Of a stretch of 64,000 nt of DNA, positions 54,052 to 64,000 are shown one piece after another. How positions within the stretch are numbered: position 1 is the stretch's first letter; each line of letters opens with the position of its first letter. Made by a program: the position numbers and the translations under genes. The DNA is from Tricholomella constricta (Eukaryota > Basidiomycota > Agaricomycetes > Agaricales > Lyophyllaceae), in NCBI GenBank assembly GCA_013368375.1, contig JAACJP010000005.1, positions 434,001 to 498,000 on the forward strand. The letters are read 5' to 3'. The notes below the pieces were generated by a model that saw only the letters and a program-made list of their open reading frames with translations, was not told the origin of the DNA and did no database searches.

Positions 54052-55153
54052 AAATCACATAACATATTATAAAATCTCAACTCCACCACTTGTTTACTAT
54101 CTTTACTAGTATATAGTCAGTTACCTCCGCTACATGGTAGCTAAGGACTCTCGCAAATGCCTCGGTAGATCTGTCATCTGTGTCTTGATGTGACGAATCA
54201 ATCCAGCTACATTCAAAACGATAGCTCCATCGAGGGAAATTACGCTTTCAAGTTGATACGGTCGCCGGGAGCACCTCCAATTGACGCGCTACTTATTTTG
54301 ATACCAATATTCGGGCTCGCCTGCTGTGCATCGAATGTTTTCAAAAGAGGCCCATCGTCAATTTTCAAAATTTCAGCTGTCATACATACGCTGTATTAGA
54401 ATATTTTGGAATAGGATGCTGAAATTCGCGAATCATAGAATTCCTTCAAGCCACTGCACGCATGCTGGTAACTTCTGCCTTCCACGGTACAATTTTCACA
54501 ATGTTGCAAGTTCAGTCCCAGTATTCGCTTGAAGCGAGATGATCGCTAGTAGAGGCCCACTCAGAACACGTCCCGATCCCTTCCCGCGATGTGGAGAGCA
54601 CAGTGTGCTCTCGCTTCTTGTTGAGCCTTCTTAACGACGCCGTTGGCAGGACCCCAACTTCGTCAAAAGCACGTAGAGCCAATAGTATTAACCGTACTTT
54701 GCAACACAACTAAATAGTGAGATAACAGATAGTAAGAGCTATAAACTTATGCATGATACGAATGGCATATAATAGGCGCCTGCCTGCCTCCGAGTCCGAG
54801 TGAGTACGAAATTCGAATGCCAATGCCATTATGAGTGTTCCATTCCATGGTATGTGTATGTGTATGTGCGAAGGGGTATGTCAATACGATCCTGATTATG
54901 GCAACGTCGTATGCAGATGCGGAGAGCATCACGGTCAGCGGGAATATATGAGAATGCGCGTAAGTCCCCGAAAAAATGTGAAAAAATGTGAATGCACAAC
55001 GGAGTAGAACCAAAAAGTCATGACACCATAACGAAACACAGCAGAGGGGCGATATAGGAGGAGGAACCAGTCCAGTCCAGTCCAGCTTAGCCAGCGTCCC
55101 TCATACGCCAGTACATGTCCACAACCAGCCTTAAAGGCCAAACCCTCAAACCC
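54052..55153. other. Intergenic, no gene seen
   Basis: AT-richer spacer between the methyltransferase and a convergent gene. It contains GTATGTGTATGTG and GAAAAAATGTG short direct repeats near 54855-54990 and CCAGT repeats at 55070-55085. No gene. Confidence 0.4.
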
Positions 55154-58100
55154 TTAAACATCCCCACTAACAAGCACCGCAACCCACCCAAACAAGGCCA
55201 TCAAAAAGCGGACCATCCACGCCGGGTCCGCGCCCGCGCCCAGCCCGGGGCGGAGCTGCATAGCCAGCGCGAGGTCCAGCGCCGAGCGCGGCGTGCGCAG
55301 GCGATTCGACCCCGCGCGGTTCTGCTGCTGAATGGCGCCGGCGCGGGTGGCAGACGGGGTTACAGTAGACGCGGAAGAAGTGGAGGCAGGGGGGGAAGAG
55401 GGGGAAGAGGCGATGGCGCGGGGAAGGGGGGAGAGGTGGGCTGGGGCGGGCGCGGGAAGGGGGGCGGGTGGAGGGGAGGGCGAGGTGGGGAATGAACCTG
55501 GGATGGATTCGGAAAGAGAAAGAGCATTGTGAGGCGTCTCCTCCTTGAGCGTCTCCTGGGGCTCGTCGGTGGGCAGGTTGATGAGGACGCCAACGGACGG
55601 GTCCCCGGTGGTGTTTACTCCAGGCGGTGCGATCACGTCACCCGGTGCGACGTGACTCTCGCGTTCGACCTCGGCCATGACCGGAGTCGTAGCTTCAGGC
55701 ACGACGGTGACAAGCACAACAGGGGCCGCTGGAACTGGAGCGACCATGGCAGAAGCAGGAATCCCCAACGGGGGTGCATCGGCAGCCCTCAACGACCACA
55801 ATGGCCTTGTCGGAACATTATGGATCGGCGGAGGCGAGGCTGGAGGCGTGGGTGTCTGCGCAGGGGACAGAGGGTAAACGGGCGACAAGGCTTTGAGGGG
55901 CTGAGGAGAAAGGGGGGCAGGTGAGAGGGCGAGCAGCGGGAGAGGGAAGGCAGGTAGAGGGAGGAGATCTGGATCTGGATGCTCTTCGACGGAGGTGGGA
56001 TCGGCCATAATAATGGAGGGAAGAGGAAGAGAGGGAAGGGGTGTGGAAGGTGTCGTAGGTGTCGATAGTAGAGAAGTTGTTGTGAGGGCGGTTGTAGAAG
56101 CGACAGTGAGGTTGGGGGGAATGGCGTCGTGAATGTCGTTAATATCGTGATGTTCGTCTTCTTGGTCGTCATGAGCGGGCTCCTCCGTGGCCAAAATCTT
56201 CTCCTCGATCTCCTCAGTCACACGAATCTCAACAGGCTCGCTCGGCCCAGCGAGCAACTCGTCGAGGAAGCGAATTTGCACCTCCTGTTCCTCATCCTCC
56301 ATCCCTTTCGCAAACAAAGATCCACTCTTCACGCTCTCTCCGCTCCATGCTGTGTCCCACACCGCTGTGGGCTCCTCAACGAACCACGCATCCGCAGGGT
56401 CCGGTTCTGCATCCACCTCGACAGCTAGTGCCTTTGCCGAGCCACGAGCCACATCAACCTCGCCTTCAGCCGCTGCGTCGCGGCCGAACGAGATAAGATC
56501 TGCCTCCTTCTCCATGGGCGGCTCGTCCTCGTCCTGATCCTCAACACCAATGGAAACGCTACCCAGGGGCCACCCCGATGTCTGTGATGGTACAGGCAAA
56601 GGCGCGGGGCTCCAGGCGTCGTCCCATTGCCAACTCGCCGTCAACGACTTGGGCTCTACGTCGGGTGAAGCATGTAGGGATGCAGGCACTGCGACTGGAG
56701 ATGAGGTAGCGACGGGCGAGGCAAATGAGATGATAGGTGATGATGGGCCGGACAGCTGGAGCTGGGGTTGCTCTGCCTGAGGAGGCGTTTCCATGGCCGG
56801 GGAGAGTGCATCCTCGGCCGACGACACGGGAGAGAGATGGATATCCCATGCATCCTCAGAGAGTATGATGCCGTGGACGTCGTCGAAAGGATCGGCGACT
56901 AGCTCTGCACGTGCGTCGAACGACTCTGCTTGGGCCTCGTGTAAATCACGAGCATCAGTGTCAATGGGTTCAACCAGTTCAGAACCCGTTGGAGACGCGG
57001 TTGGTGTTCCTAGAACAGCTATGGCTACCATACTATCAACGACACAAGCTGCCTCAGTCACATCGAGCTGAACATCAGCATCGAAATCCACGAGGTTCGC
57101 GGACGATGGAGGAGTGTACGCAGCGGTTGGCTTTATGGACACGAGTTCAATGCCAGGTGGGGAGGACGGCGAAAGAGAGAGCGGAGAAGGTGAGAGTGGG
57201 GGATGTGTAAGGTATGTGGGCGAAGCCGAGGTAACAATAAGGCTGGCAAAGGGGTTGGCTGTTCCTAGGCGCTTAGGCGCTAGGGCAGGAGTCGGGGGTG
57301 CGTGGAGGGGCGGAGATGAGCAACGATCATAGTGAATGAGAGGTTGTGGTTCCGGCAGGGACTTTGGAGGGGATTGCGTACGTTTGAACGCTGCCAGAAG
57401 AGGATCCGCCACATTCGAGTCAGTGTCGCCTTCAGCGTCCTCCTCTAGATCGAACGCCCACACATGAGACGATGTCGGAAAAGTGTGAGGCTTATATGTG
57501 GAGTGGGGTGCAGGATTCAGGACCGGGATGGGGATGCCTGGAATGAGTGGTGGCGAAGCAGAAGAGAACTTGTGCGTCCCTAGGTCAGAGGACGTGGACG
57601 TAGAGGAGTTCGAAGTAGAGAAGTCAATGAGGGGGGACTGAGGCGTCGAAGGTGCTGAGTTACCAGTCATAAGAGAGTTGGAAGGCGGGATAAGGTGGCG
57701 GGCGGGCAAACCTAATGACTTGCTCCGCCTGTGCAGTGATCTTCTCTTCGACTTGAAAAAAGCTGGGAGTGCGAATTGCGAACGAGAGCGAGGTGAGGTG
57801 GAGGGCGGAAGTGGAGTGCTAAGACCTGACGGGGGAAGCCCGTCGAGGCTGGAGGAGCGGGAGAGCGTACTCCTGCCACCAATCTTTCCAGCATTGCCCT
57901 CGAGGGTAAATGACGCGGCGTACGGGCTGGCTTTGGGTGTTGGGATAGACTTGAGAGATGTCGGTAAGAGCTCGACACCAGACAGCCCGAGACGACCTTT
58001 GGCACCTTGGCCTTTACCCCGGAGCCAAGTCAGACTAGGAAGATGGAAACTACGTTTGAACAAGCGAACAGCGAAGAACAGAACGATCAGAACGAGCACG

Positions 58101-58354
58101 ACGATGCTCAGAAGAGGTAGAAGTGCGAGGGAGGAAGATGGTGTGTCCGTTTCCGGGATGACGGGAACGGCTGCGCGTCTGCAGTAGGTCAGCACGGACA
58201 ATGAAGTATGGCGCCTAATGACATACCGGATGTGCATCGTCGATTTTGGAAGAGTCGTAAAGGTCGTGGCGGTCGTTGGTCGTTCGTTATAAAGGTAAGC
58301 ACACGCGCCTCCACCTGGTTTGCACGAGGCAACCTCCTCGGCGGCTGCTGCCAC
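55154..58354 (-). CDS. Single-pass membrane protein with very long Pro/Ser-rich cytosolic region
   Basis: Two exons, 58354-58227 and 58178-55154, about 1050 aa; the 48-nt intron removes the YVIRRHTSLSVL segment that the unspliced frame would contain. A short Cys-containing N-terminus (SCKPGGGACAYLY) and Thr-rich stretch precede one strong membrane span (LALLPLLSIVVLVLIVLFF, near residues 60-80) and basic RLFKRS. The rest is disordered, rich in Pro, Ser, Ala and acidic residues, with basic motif KSKRRSLHRRSKS. A second hydrophobic stretch (MVRFLMALFGWVAVL) lies at the very C-terminus. The layout resembles fungal wall- or membrane-associated sensors, but no family motif was found. GC content is high. 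Confidence 0.65.
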   Translation of the reverse strand: MAAAAEEVASCKPGGGACAYLYNERPTTATTFTTLPKSTMHIRYVIRRHTSLSVLTYCRRAAVPVIPETDTPSSSLALLPLLSIVVLVLIVLFFAVRLFKRSFHLPSLTWLRGKGQGAKGRLGLSGVELLPTSLKSIPTPKASPYAASFTLEGNAGKIGGRSTLSRSSSLDGLPPSGLSTPLPPSTSPRSRSQFALPAFFKSKRRSLHRRSKSLGLPARHLIPPSNSLMTGNSAPSTPQSPLIDFSTSNSSTSTSSDLGTHKFSSASPPLIPGIPIPVLNPAPHSTYKPHTFPTSSHVWAFDLEEDAEGDTDSNVADPLLAAFKRTQSPPKSLPEPQPLIHYDRCSSPPLHAPPTPALAPKRLGTANPFASLIVTSASPTYLTHPPLSPSPLSLSPSSPPGIELVSIKPTAAYTPPSSANLVDFDADVQLDVTEAACVVDSMVAIAVLGTPTASPTGSELVEPIDTDARDLHEAQAESFDARAELVADPFDDVHGIILSEDAWDIHLSPVSSAEDALSPAMETPPQAEQPQLQLSGPSSPIISFASPVATSSPVAVPASLHASPDVEPKSLTASWQWDDAWSPAPLPVPSQTSGWPLGSVSIGVEDQDEDEPPMEKEADLISFGRDAAAEGEVDVARGSAKALAVEVDAEPDPADAWFVEEPTAVWDTAWSGESVKSGSLFAKGMEDEEQEVQIRFLDELLAGPSEPVEIRVTEEIEEKILATEEPAHDDQEDEHHDINDIHDAIPPNLTVASTTALTTTSLLSTPTTPSTPLPSLPLPSIIMADPTSVEEHPDPDLLPLPAFPLPLLALSPAPLSPQPLKALSPVYPLSPAQTPTPPASPPPIHNVPTRPLWSLRAADAPPLGIPASAMVAPVPAAPVVLVTVVPEATTPVMAEVERESHVAPGDVIAPPGVNTTGDPSVGVLINLPTDEPQETLKEETPHNALSLSESIPGSFPTSPSPPPAPLPAPAPAHLSPLPRAIASSPSSPPASTSSASTVTPSATRAGAIQQQNRAGSNRLRTPRSALDLALAMQLRPGLGAGADPAWMVRFLMALFGWVAVLVSGDV

Positions 58355-59229
58355 GAGTTCAACTTTTGCCGCATCTTATCTTATCGTGTCGCTTAACTGA
58401 CCCATCAACTGGAATCGACTGGGACTCTCTGTCGAGGTTAATCCTAGATCTAAAGCGGGCAAGCCAGTCGGGGAACGTGGCGTTGTTGTTGATGTACATT
58501 GTACATGTCCAAGGTCGGAAAATTGGACTCAGTCCAACTTTTTGGAATACTCGTCAGTTTTCATCATCCAGATTCCAAACCACACTGTCTAATAGAGTCT
58601 ACAAATCTGGCGTACACATTTGCCTGGAAAATCCAGTTTATCCAGTCCCGATAAATGTTTGAACATTGGTTCCTTACTATCTACGTTCTGCGCGATTTAC
58701 CTGAACATTTGCCTCTAGTTCCCAACTTCTAGCTCTCGGATGTAGATATAGTCAGATATACTACGGCTAAATGGGTTGCAAACCATGTTCCAAATGAACG
58801 TGCTAGCCTTTGATGTCCGCATGTTGTCCCTGTCCTTACTCAGTTTCATGTCCCAGACATTACCCAGGCCAACTGGGGAAACCTTCGAATTCTGGTAAAC
58901 ATGCACTGTGCTCCTGGTGCCACTTTTCTTCCGGAATAAGATATTCCGCTGCGAACCGTGCCTAACAATAGCCACAGCAGGTGGATGTTTCGGTTAACCG
59001 CTTGGAACCACTGCTTCAACGCGATTGATGCGGACGACTTACCGAGCCAGCACTCATCGCATCTATGCATTCATGTTCAACTACATATGGTGTGAATCGA
59101 GAGCCTGATACATAGTAATTAATCCCAGATCCTGAATGGTTACAACAACACGAACACCGATACTCTACATGTTATGTACAACTGCGGTAAGGAGCAAGCA
59201 TATGTGGACAAGAGAAAGGCAATAAGACG
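58355..59229. other. Intergenic, no gene seen
   Basis: Only short frames on both strands; no splice-consistent gene. It includes the promoter side of the 55-58 kb gene and the 3' flank of the next gene. Confidence 0.4.
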
Positions 59230-59961
59230 TTACTTTCGGTGATTGACCGACATAGGGGTAGGGGGATCTACCGAGACGCCTGTGCGCGTCGTAGAAGCCA
59301 TGGAAGAATTCCGATGGAGATTCCTCGATCCCTGACGAAGCAGGGTCTCATCCTCTTCAGAAGGACTACCCTTATGACGAGTGGTGGTTAATGACCGACG
59401 AAGGTTATCCACCACCCCCTGCATTTTGGGAAGTGCAGTCCTTCGAACGGCATCCGCGAACTGCGCACGAGGGGATGGGCGATCTCCATCATCAGAAAAC
59501 CTGGGCGACCGCGGGGAGAGCGGGGACTTATCCACCGGGGACGTCGTCGCAGTAATGCGATTGGCGGGGAGTATATCGTGGAAGGTTGATGTTCTCTCTT
59601 TTGGATTGTCGGATGAGGCTTGTTGTGGACTGTCTGAGGCAGATGTTCAGCATACTTTCAGCAAGTACAACATCGCAATGGCTGGATTTAGCGCAGCGTA
59701 CCGGAAGCAAAAGCACCGGGTCGGGAAGAAGCAGCGGCATTGGACGAAGGTATAGGAGTGAGTGTTCCGTAATCGGCCCCAGGGGCTCCCCGATAGAGCG
59801 TCCCTGCACGGTCTCGAAAGGTATACACCTTTGTATCTGCGTCGTACCCGATGCGCTTCATGCCTTCTGGTAGACGGTACGAGTCCTGACGAGGCGACAC
59901 ATTAACAAAGACCAGATGGGATTAAGTTGCGTACCTCGTCAAACTGTGTCCAGCGGCCCAT
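59230..59961 (-). CDS. Small conserved-looking protein, unknown function
   Basis: Three exons, 59961-59935, 59885-59702 and 59633-59230, about 204 aa. The first nine codons (MGRWTQFDE) are joined to DSYRLPEGMKRIGYDADTKV and then YTFRDRAGTLYRGAPGADYG, a compact aromatic domain of about 60 residues. The remainder is Ser/Pro/Arg-rich (SPRSPRFSDDGDRPSPR) and contains a helix QFADAVRRTALPKMQGVVDNL. I remember similar N-termini in other mushroom genomes but cannot name a function. No signal peptide or membrane span. Confidence 0.6.
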
Positions 59962-60090
59962 GGGTGGTGTGAAGAGAAGAAAGAGGCAAAGACAATGTTC
60001 TATATAAAGGTCAGCGCCAATCTCTCCATTATAAGTAGATGTTCTGGTTGAGTTGACAACTCCCAACAACCGTCAATATCATATCGTGCC

Positions 60091-60168
60091 ATGGATGGGT
60101 GGATGGCTATGGATGGATGGATGGCTATGGATGGATGGATGGATGGATGGATGGATGGATGGATGGAT
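60091..60168. repeat. (GGAT)n microsatellite
   Basis: Imperfect GGAT/GGCTAT units from 60091, then a pure GGAT run from about 60127 to 60168. The following ATTACCCGCAGCGGTC (to about 60184) is the reverse complement of sequence at 16407-16422. Confidence 0.85.
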
Positions 60169-60361
60169 TACCCGCAGCGGTCGAATAGGCGGGGCCCGCG
60201 CGTACTACATATGCGATGCTACGGACACAGGAAAATCTTGCGAAAACCATTGCCACTGTGATATTCTAATTTCCCACGGATTAGCTTCCCATACTGGACC
60301 GAAGCTATACACAACTCGACATGAAGGCAGCGATGATCATGAGAGGCTCTGATTTCTTTGC

Positions 60362-60842
60362 TTACTCAGAGCAGTCATCGGCCTTCGGACAAGGGCTCGA
60401 GGAGCTTCTCGACAGCTTACCAGTATTGACGTCCGCGAGGTTGAAGGGCCAACCGTGACAATCGCTGTGAACTTCGTCGTATAGGTCATCTGACGGCGTG
60501 CCAATGGTAAGTTCGTGGCGTGCAGCATGCTCGAGCGCTTGGAACTTTGACAAGAGGAACTAAACGTGCATCTTCAATGGACCCTGTCGAACACCGTTTT
60601 CCTTGGGGCTTCTCCACATTGGGCCAGATCTGATGCAGCGTCGAAGGTAGTCTACAAGAACTTACTGGTAAACTGCGTTCAAAGCGCTCGGGCCATTCTA
60701 GAGTAGGGGCAGGCCGCTGATAATGCTCGCGTGTTTGTCGCTGGAAAACGTGTGTAACATGTTTCAAATTGGTCCACCTCGAGGCATTTCCAATACATGA
60801 CTGATCCAGGTACGTCAGTCCGCTCGTCATTGGAGGCTTCAT
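60362..60842 (-). CDS. Putative two-exon gene, unknown family
   Basis: Exon 60842-about 60666 (MKPPMTSGLTYLDQSCIGNA ... LEWPERFERSLP) joins 60559-60362 (FLLSKFQALEHAARHELTIG ... ADDCSE) in phase across an intron of about 106 nt with GTAAGT donor and TTTAG acceptor. The joined chain of about 124 aa contains HGWPFNLADVNTGK. A GGTAAGC donor after VNTG suggests another exon may follow. The product was not recognised. Confidence 0.4.
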
Positions 60843-60934
60843 TCGGTTACTTACGGCAAGTTTACCCAGCCTGCCTTCTCGCCTTTAAAATAAATATACC
60901 TTGTTGACGTACCACCAACAAGTCTCCACCCACC

Positions 60935-62918
60935 ATGTACGCTGTTGAAGGACCAGAATCACGGCGATCATTGTCGCGTTCGCGATCTCCCATACCTCGT
61001 ATCAAGCAGCTGTTCTCGCTGAGAGGCCCATCTGTAACGCGTCCGCCCATTGAAGCGTCAGGCTCTACCATTCCCATCGAGATCATCACAAATGTCGGAC
61101 GTCATACCACATCTCTTCGAGACGTCCTGAGCATCAGCTTGACGGTGAGTGAAGCAAATTTTTTTGAGGTCCAGCTTACTGATTACTTTGCAGTGCCGGA
61201 GAGCGCGAGCATCATTGCTTCCGAGATTGTACGCATCCGTGGACCTCAAAACGAACAAGCACTGCAAGGCAGCCTTGGAGTCCTTCTCACGATGTCCCGA
61301 GCTCACTCAGCATATACGGAGCCTGACTGTAGGCCCCAACAACGTGGCGTGGACATCCACAAGCGATTATTTGAATGAATTAACCGTAGTCAGCCTCATA
61401 GTGATCATGGCAAGCCGCATGCCACTGTTACGATCGTTCTATTGGGATGGCCTGGAGATGCCTGATGACAAGCTGTGGCTCGCCCTACGACAATTGTTCG
61501 TCGCTCCGATGCATGTGTCTACCTGTGCTGATCATCTTTCTCAACCAGTTGCCCCCTGCTGAAATCGATCGGCACCAGCATCGGCTGCCTGCCAATCAGA
61601 GGCTCCGACTCTGTACGTGTTCATGCTTTTAGAGTTTCTCCTATCTCTAATATAGAACTCTAGCTTTTTGACTTTCGTGGTCTCGTCAAGTTTTCGCTAA
61701 CCGTGAAATCGGACTCTCTCGAGTGGCTGACGGGTGCGTACTAATTCTATGACATCACATATGTTCCTTGAATTCCCATTTAGACGGCCGCCCAAGCGTG
61801 GAGAAGCTGCCCCGCAAATGTTGGCAGATGCTTCTTGAGCACTGTCCGGGCCTCAAAGAGTTGACCATCGGAGGTTCTGCGCCTTCTCCGCGTCTCTTTG
61901 ATACACGCCACGTAACTGCTGGTCGATGGCCCCGGCTCCGAAAACTCATCCTTGGGGACGTGAGACTCCAGCCATCCGCGGACGCGGACGAAAAGAGGCA
62001 GGAACAGGCGTTGCGCAACTTTCTTCTTGCTCATCCTTACTTGGAGGAGGTCGCTTTTCTTCACCCGGGAGGGATCGGGTTCCCGTCCAGCCTCACGTTA
62101 CCTCGTTCTGCCCTTCCGAAAATGTATTCATTCAGTGGCCCTTTCAGGTATATCAAGTCCCTGCCGCATCTTTCTCACATTCAGCAGCTGAGCATTACCA
62201 CACTACATCACTGCTTATCTGCATTTCCGCCGACCTATGCGATATTGAGAGTTCTTCCTTCCCTGACCTCGTTGACACTCTGGATTGATCTTTCCTTCGC
62301 AAATCGCAACACAATCCACGACGATGGTAATATCTTCCGTACACTCCTCGAATGTTGTCCCCAGCTTCTCAGTTTCGAAGTGTTCTGCTTCACGCGACCC
62401 ACTTTCCACGTCGTCAGTCGTCTTCGTCTCCTCTTACACGCCCTCACTTACGCTTCATTTATTGACAGAAAGAATTCTCCGCCGCCCTCCGCCGCTCCCC
62501 CCACCTGCGCTCCTTCTCCCTAACCAAAATCCATAAGACAAGCGACGAAGACATGAGCCACACCGCCGCCCGAATCGCACACGACAACCCCAACATCCAG
62601 CACTTCACTCTCCGCTACACACCCGAGTCGTGGCTCACCCACTCTGCCGGCCGAGTCAAGCAGTTCGGGCATTACGAGATCCTTGCCGACGCAGATGGCC
62701 TCCCCACCGCTCTCCTCGCGTACGAATGGGGGCTGAAATCGTTTGGCCAGACCTATAACCGCAATTACACGCACACTTTGAAGTCGCCGAAAATGCGCCG
62801 CGGCAGCACGTCGTCCTCCTCGCGCATGTCCTGGTCCTCCTCTGAGCGCGCCCGTTCGCCCCGTCCGTTGAGCGTCCTTTCGTTCAATTCGTTTTCTCAG
62901 TCTGTACATACAAAGTAA
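60935..62918 (+). CDS. F-box protein with LRR-like region
   Basis: Six exons in phase: 60935-61144, 61194-61495, 61549-61612, 61664-61733, 61784-62412 and 62469-62918, about 574 aa. Residues 40-90 form the F-box: IPIEIITNV, RDVLSISLTCRRARASLLPR, LYASVDLKT, the layout of basidiomycete F-box proteins that dock on Skp1 of SCF ubiquitin ligases. The remainder has irregular leucine-rich segments (CPGLKELTIGG, LRKLILGDV, LPHLSHIQQLSITTL, LPSLTSLTLWIDLS, CCPQLLSFEVF, LRSFSLTKI), a probable substrate-binding solenoid. A Ser-rich tail ends the protein. Mushroom genomes carry large families of such genes; the target is unknown. Confidence 0.8.
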
Positions 62919-63528
62919 AAGAGTTTACAACAACACTCGCATCTGGCAGCAGCATAATCGTATCATTATTTCGCACACGTAAAAAGGAATGTATAACAAA
63001 CAATTGAATTTAGTATTTCTCGGACGTGGAGTTATGGCATTGGGGAAAGAAAGAAAGCGCATGGGAGAAAGGCACAGAACGTAGATTACCGCGTTTTCCT
63101 TGCACTGCACTTGCCAGGCTCCAGTGCAGGACACTCCTGCTGCAGGGATCCTTTTGAGGGAGCTCATCCGTCCGTTTGTAAGGCGACGATGAAGCACCCT
63201 TCTCTGCATCTCGTTGGTCTCCTCAGCAGCAGAAAAAGTCATCGCAAAATGTCCGAACGGCAGGTCCCAGAGTCTAATTTAGATTCCCAAATTGAAAATG
63301 TAGGTTTTCCAGCCAGAAAATTATAGAAAGCTGGATATCGATGCAAGGGCTTTCAAAATAGGGAAAAGGTGCGACTCTTGAGAGTCGCCGACCCGATATG
63401 AGGCACGGAGCAAACAACGCGTCACCGCACGTGATAATTCTGCTGTCCAACAGCTCCAAACAACAGTCCCGAGATATGACGCAAAAGTCCTTGGCGATTT
63501 CCTGAACCTCCCTTGCTTTGTGTCTACC
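62919..63528. other. Intergenic, no gene seen
   Basis: 3' flank of the F-box gene and promoter region of the superoxide dismutase gene. Frames here are shadows. Confidence 0.45.
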
Positions 63529-64000
63529 ATGTTGTCGCTCGCCCGTTCCCTTGCACGCCCCACTCTGGCCCGCTCTTATGTAGCTCGCACAGCCGCCTCG
63601 CTGCACACGCTGCCAGACTTGCCCTATGCATACAATGTAAGTTGCGTTGAAGTCGATGATCATCCAAACGCTGACGTCGTGCAGGCATTGGAGCCTCATA
63701 TTTCAGAGGAGATAATGAAACTCCATCACACTAAACATCACCAGACCTATGTTAACGGACTCAACGCAGCAGAGGAGGCGTATGCCAAAGCCGACTCGAC
63801 CAAGGAGAAAATTTCTCTCCAGGCAGCGCTGAAATTCAACGGCGGGGGTGCGTAATGTCTAATTACTTTTTGAAGTTTACGTGATGTGACGTATTTCGCG
63901 AACAGGACACATCAACCACTCCTTGTTCTGGAAGAACCTCGCTCCTACCGCCGCGGAGGGCGGAAAACTCGAAAGTGGTCCGCTGAAGTCTGCTCTTGAA
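63529..64000 (+). CDS. Mitochondrial manganese superoxide dismutase, 5' part (runs off window)
   Basis: Exons 63529-63636, 63685-63847 and 63906 onward. The first 28 residues are a mitochondrial presequence rich in Arg, Ser and Ala ([20 protein letters not shown]). The mature start [20 protein letters not shown] and then [18 protein letters not shown] carry the conserved first metal ligand His, and [16 protein letters not shown] carries the second. The Mn enzyme is indicated by GGGHINH and the fungal mitochondrial type. It dismutates superoxide to hydrogen peroxide in the matrix. The metal ligands of the C-terminal domain lie outside the window. Confidence 0.92.

Noticed and set aside
55332..57332. 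Plus-strand frames opposite the 55-58 kb gene
   Set aside because: Gly/Arg-rich shadows of the Pro/Ala-rich minus-strand gene.

Overview
The window looks like a chromosome segment of a mushroom-forming basidiomycete (Agaricomycetes). Genes carry many short GT-AG introns (about 34-83 nt), there is a fungal F-box/LRR gene, a Zn2Cys6 regulator, a VWA8 homologue and an NADP-isocitrate dehydrogenase, and the transposons are of basidiomycete types. All gene models were read by eye from the sequence; there is no transcript support. No tRNA, rRNA or CRISPR was seen.

Layout. 0-5.3 kb: the 3' end of a VWA8-type gene and a five-exon polytopic membrane protein with a long disordered tail. 5.6-13.3 kb (copy A) and 32.7-40.4 kb (copy B): a direct segmental duplication of about 7.7 kb carrying the same ordered set of lineage-specific genes. 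These are a secretory/membrane protein on the minus strand, a multi-pass membrane protein with a coiled coil, a small C2H2/U1-like zinc-finger protein, a larger Lys/Ser-rich protein with a C2HC finger, and the 3' end of a minus-strand gene. Copy A is decaying: a retroposon sits at the start of its second gene and that gene has deletions and stops. Copy A ends exactly at a complete Tc1/mariner-like transposon. In copy B the first gene is fused at its 3' end to a HAMP-repeat fragment resembling a group III hybrid histidine kinase.

Between the two copies (13.3-32 kb) lies an accessory, TE-rich stretch. It holds the Tc1/mariner element with an open 727-aa transposase, a degenerate tandem repeat of about 325 bp period, a small gene with a PD-(D/E)XK-like motif, a neighbouring gene broken by one stop, a GH92 alpha-mannosidase relic, an eight-exon gene of unknown function, and an open six-exon Crypton tyrosine-recombinase gene with a GCR1_C-like C-terminus.

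40.4-64 kb is a more ordinary gene region: a Zn2Cys6 regulator, a Kef/CPA2-type cation-proton antiporter with an apparent frame break, NADP-isocitrate dehydrogenase with both a mitochondrial-type N-terminus and a C-terminal SKL, an EgtD/EasF-family methyltransferase, a proline/serine-rich membrane protein, a small conserved-looking protein, an F-box protein, and the 5' part of mitochondrial Mn superoxide dismutase. The parts of the window most likely to be undescribed are the duplicated five-gene cassette, the chimeric gene at its edge, and the tandem array.
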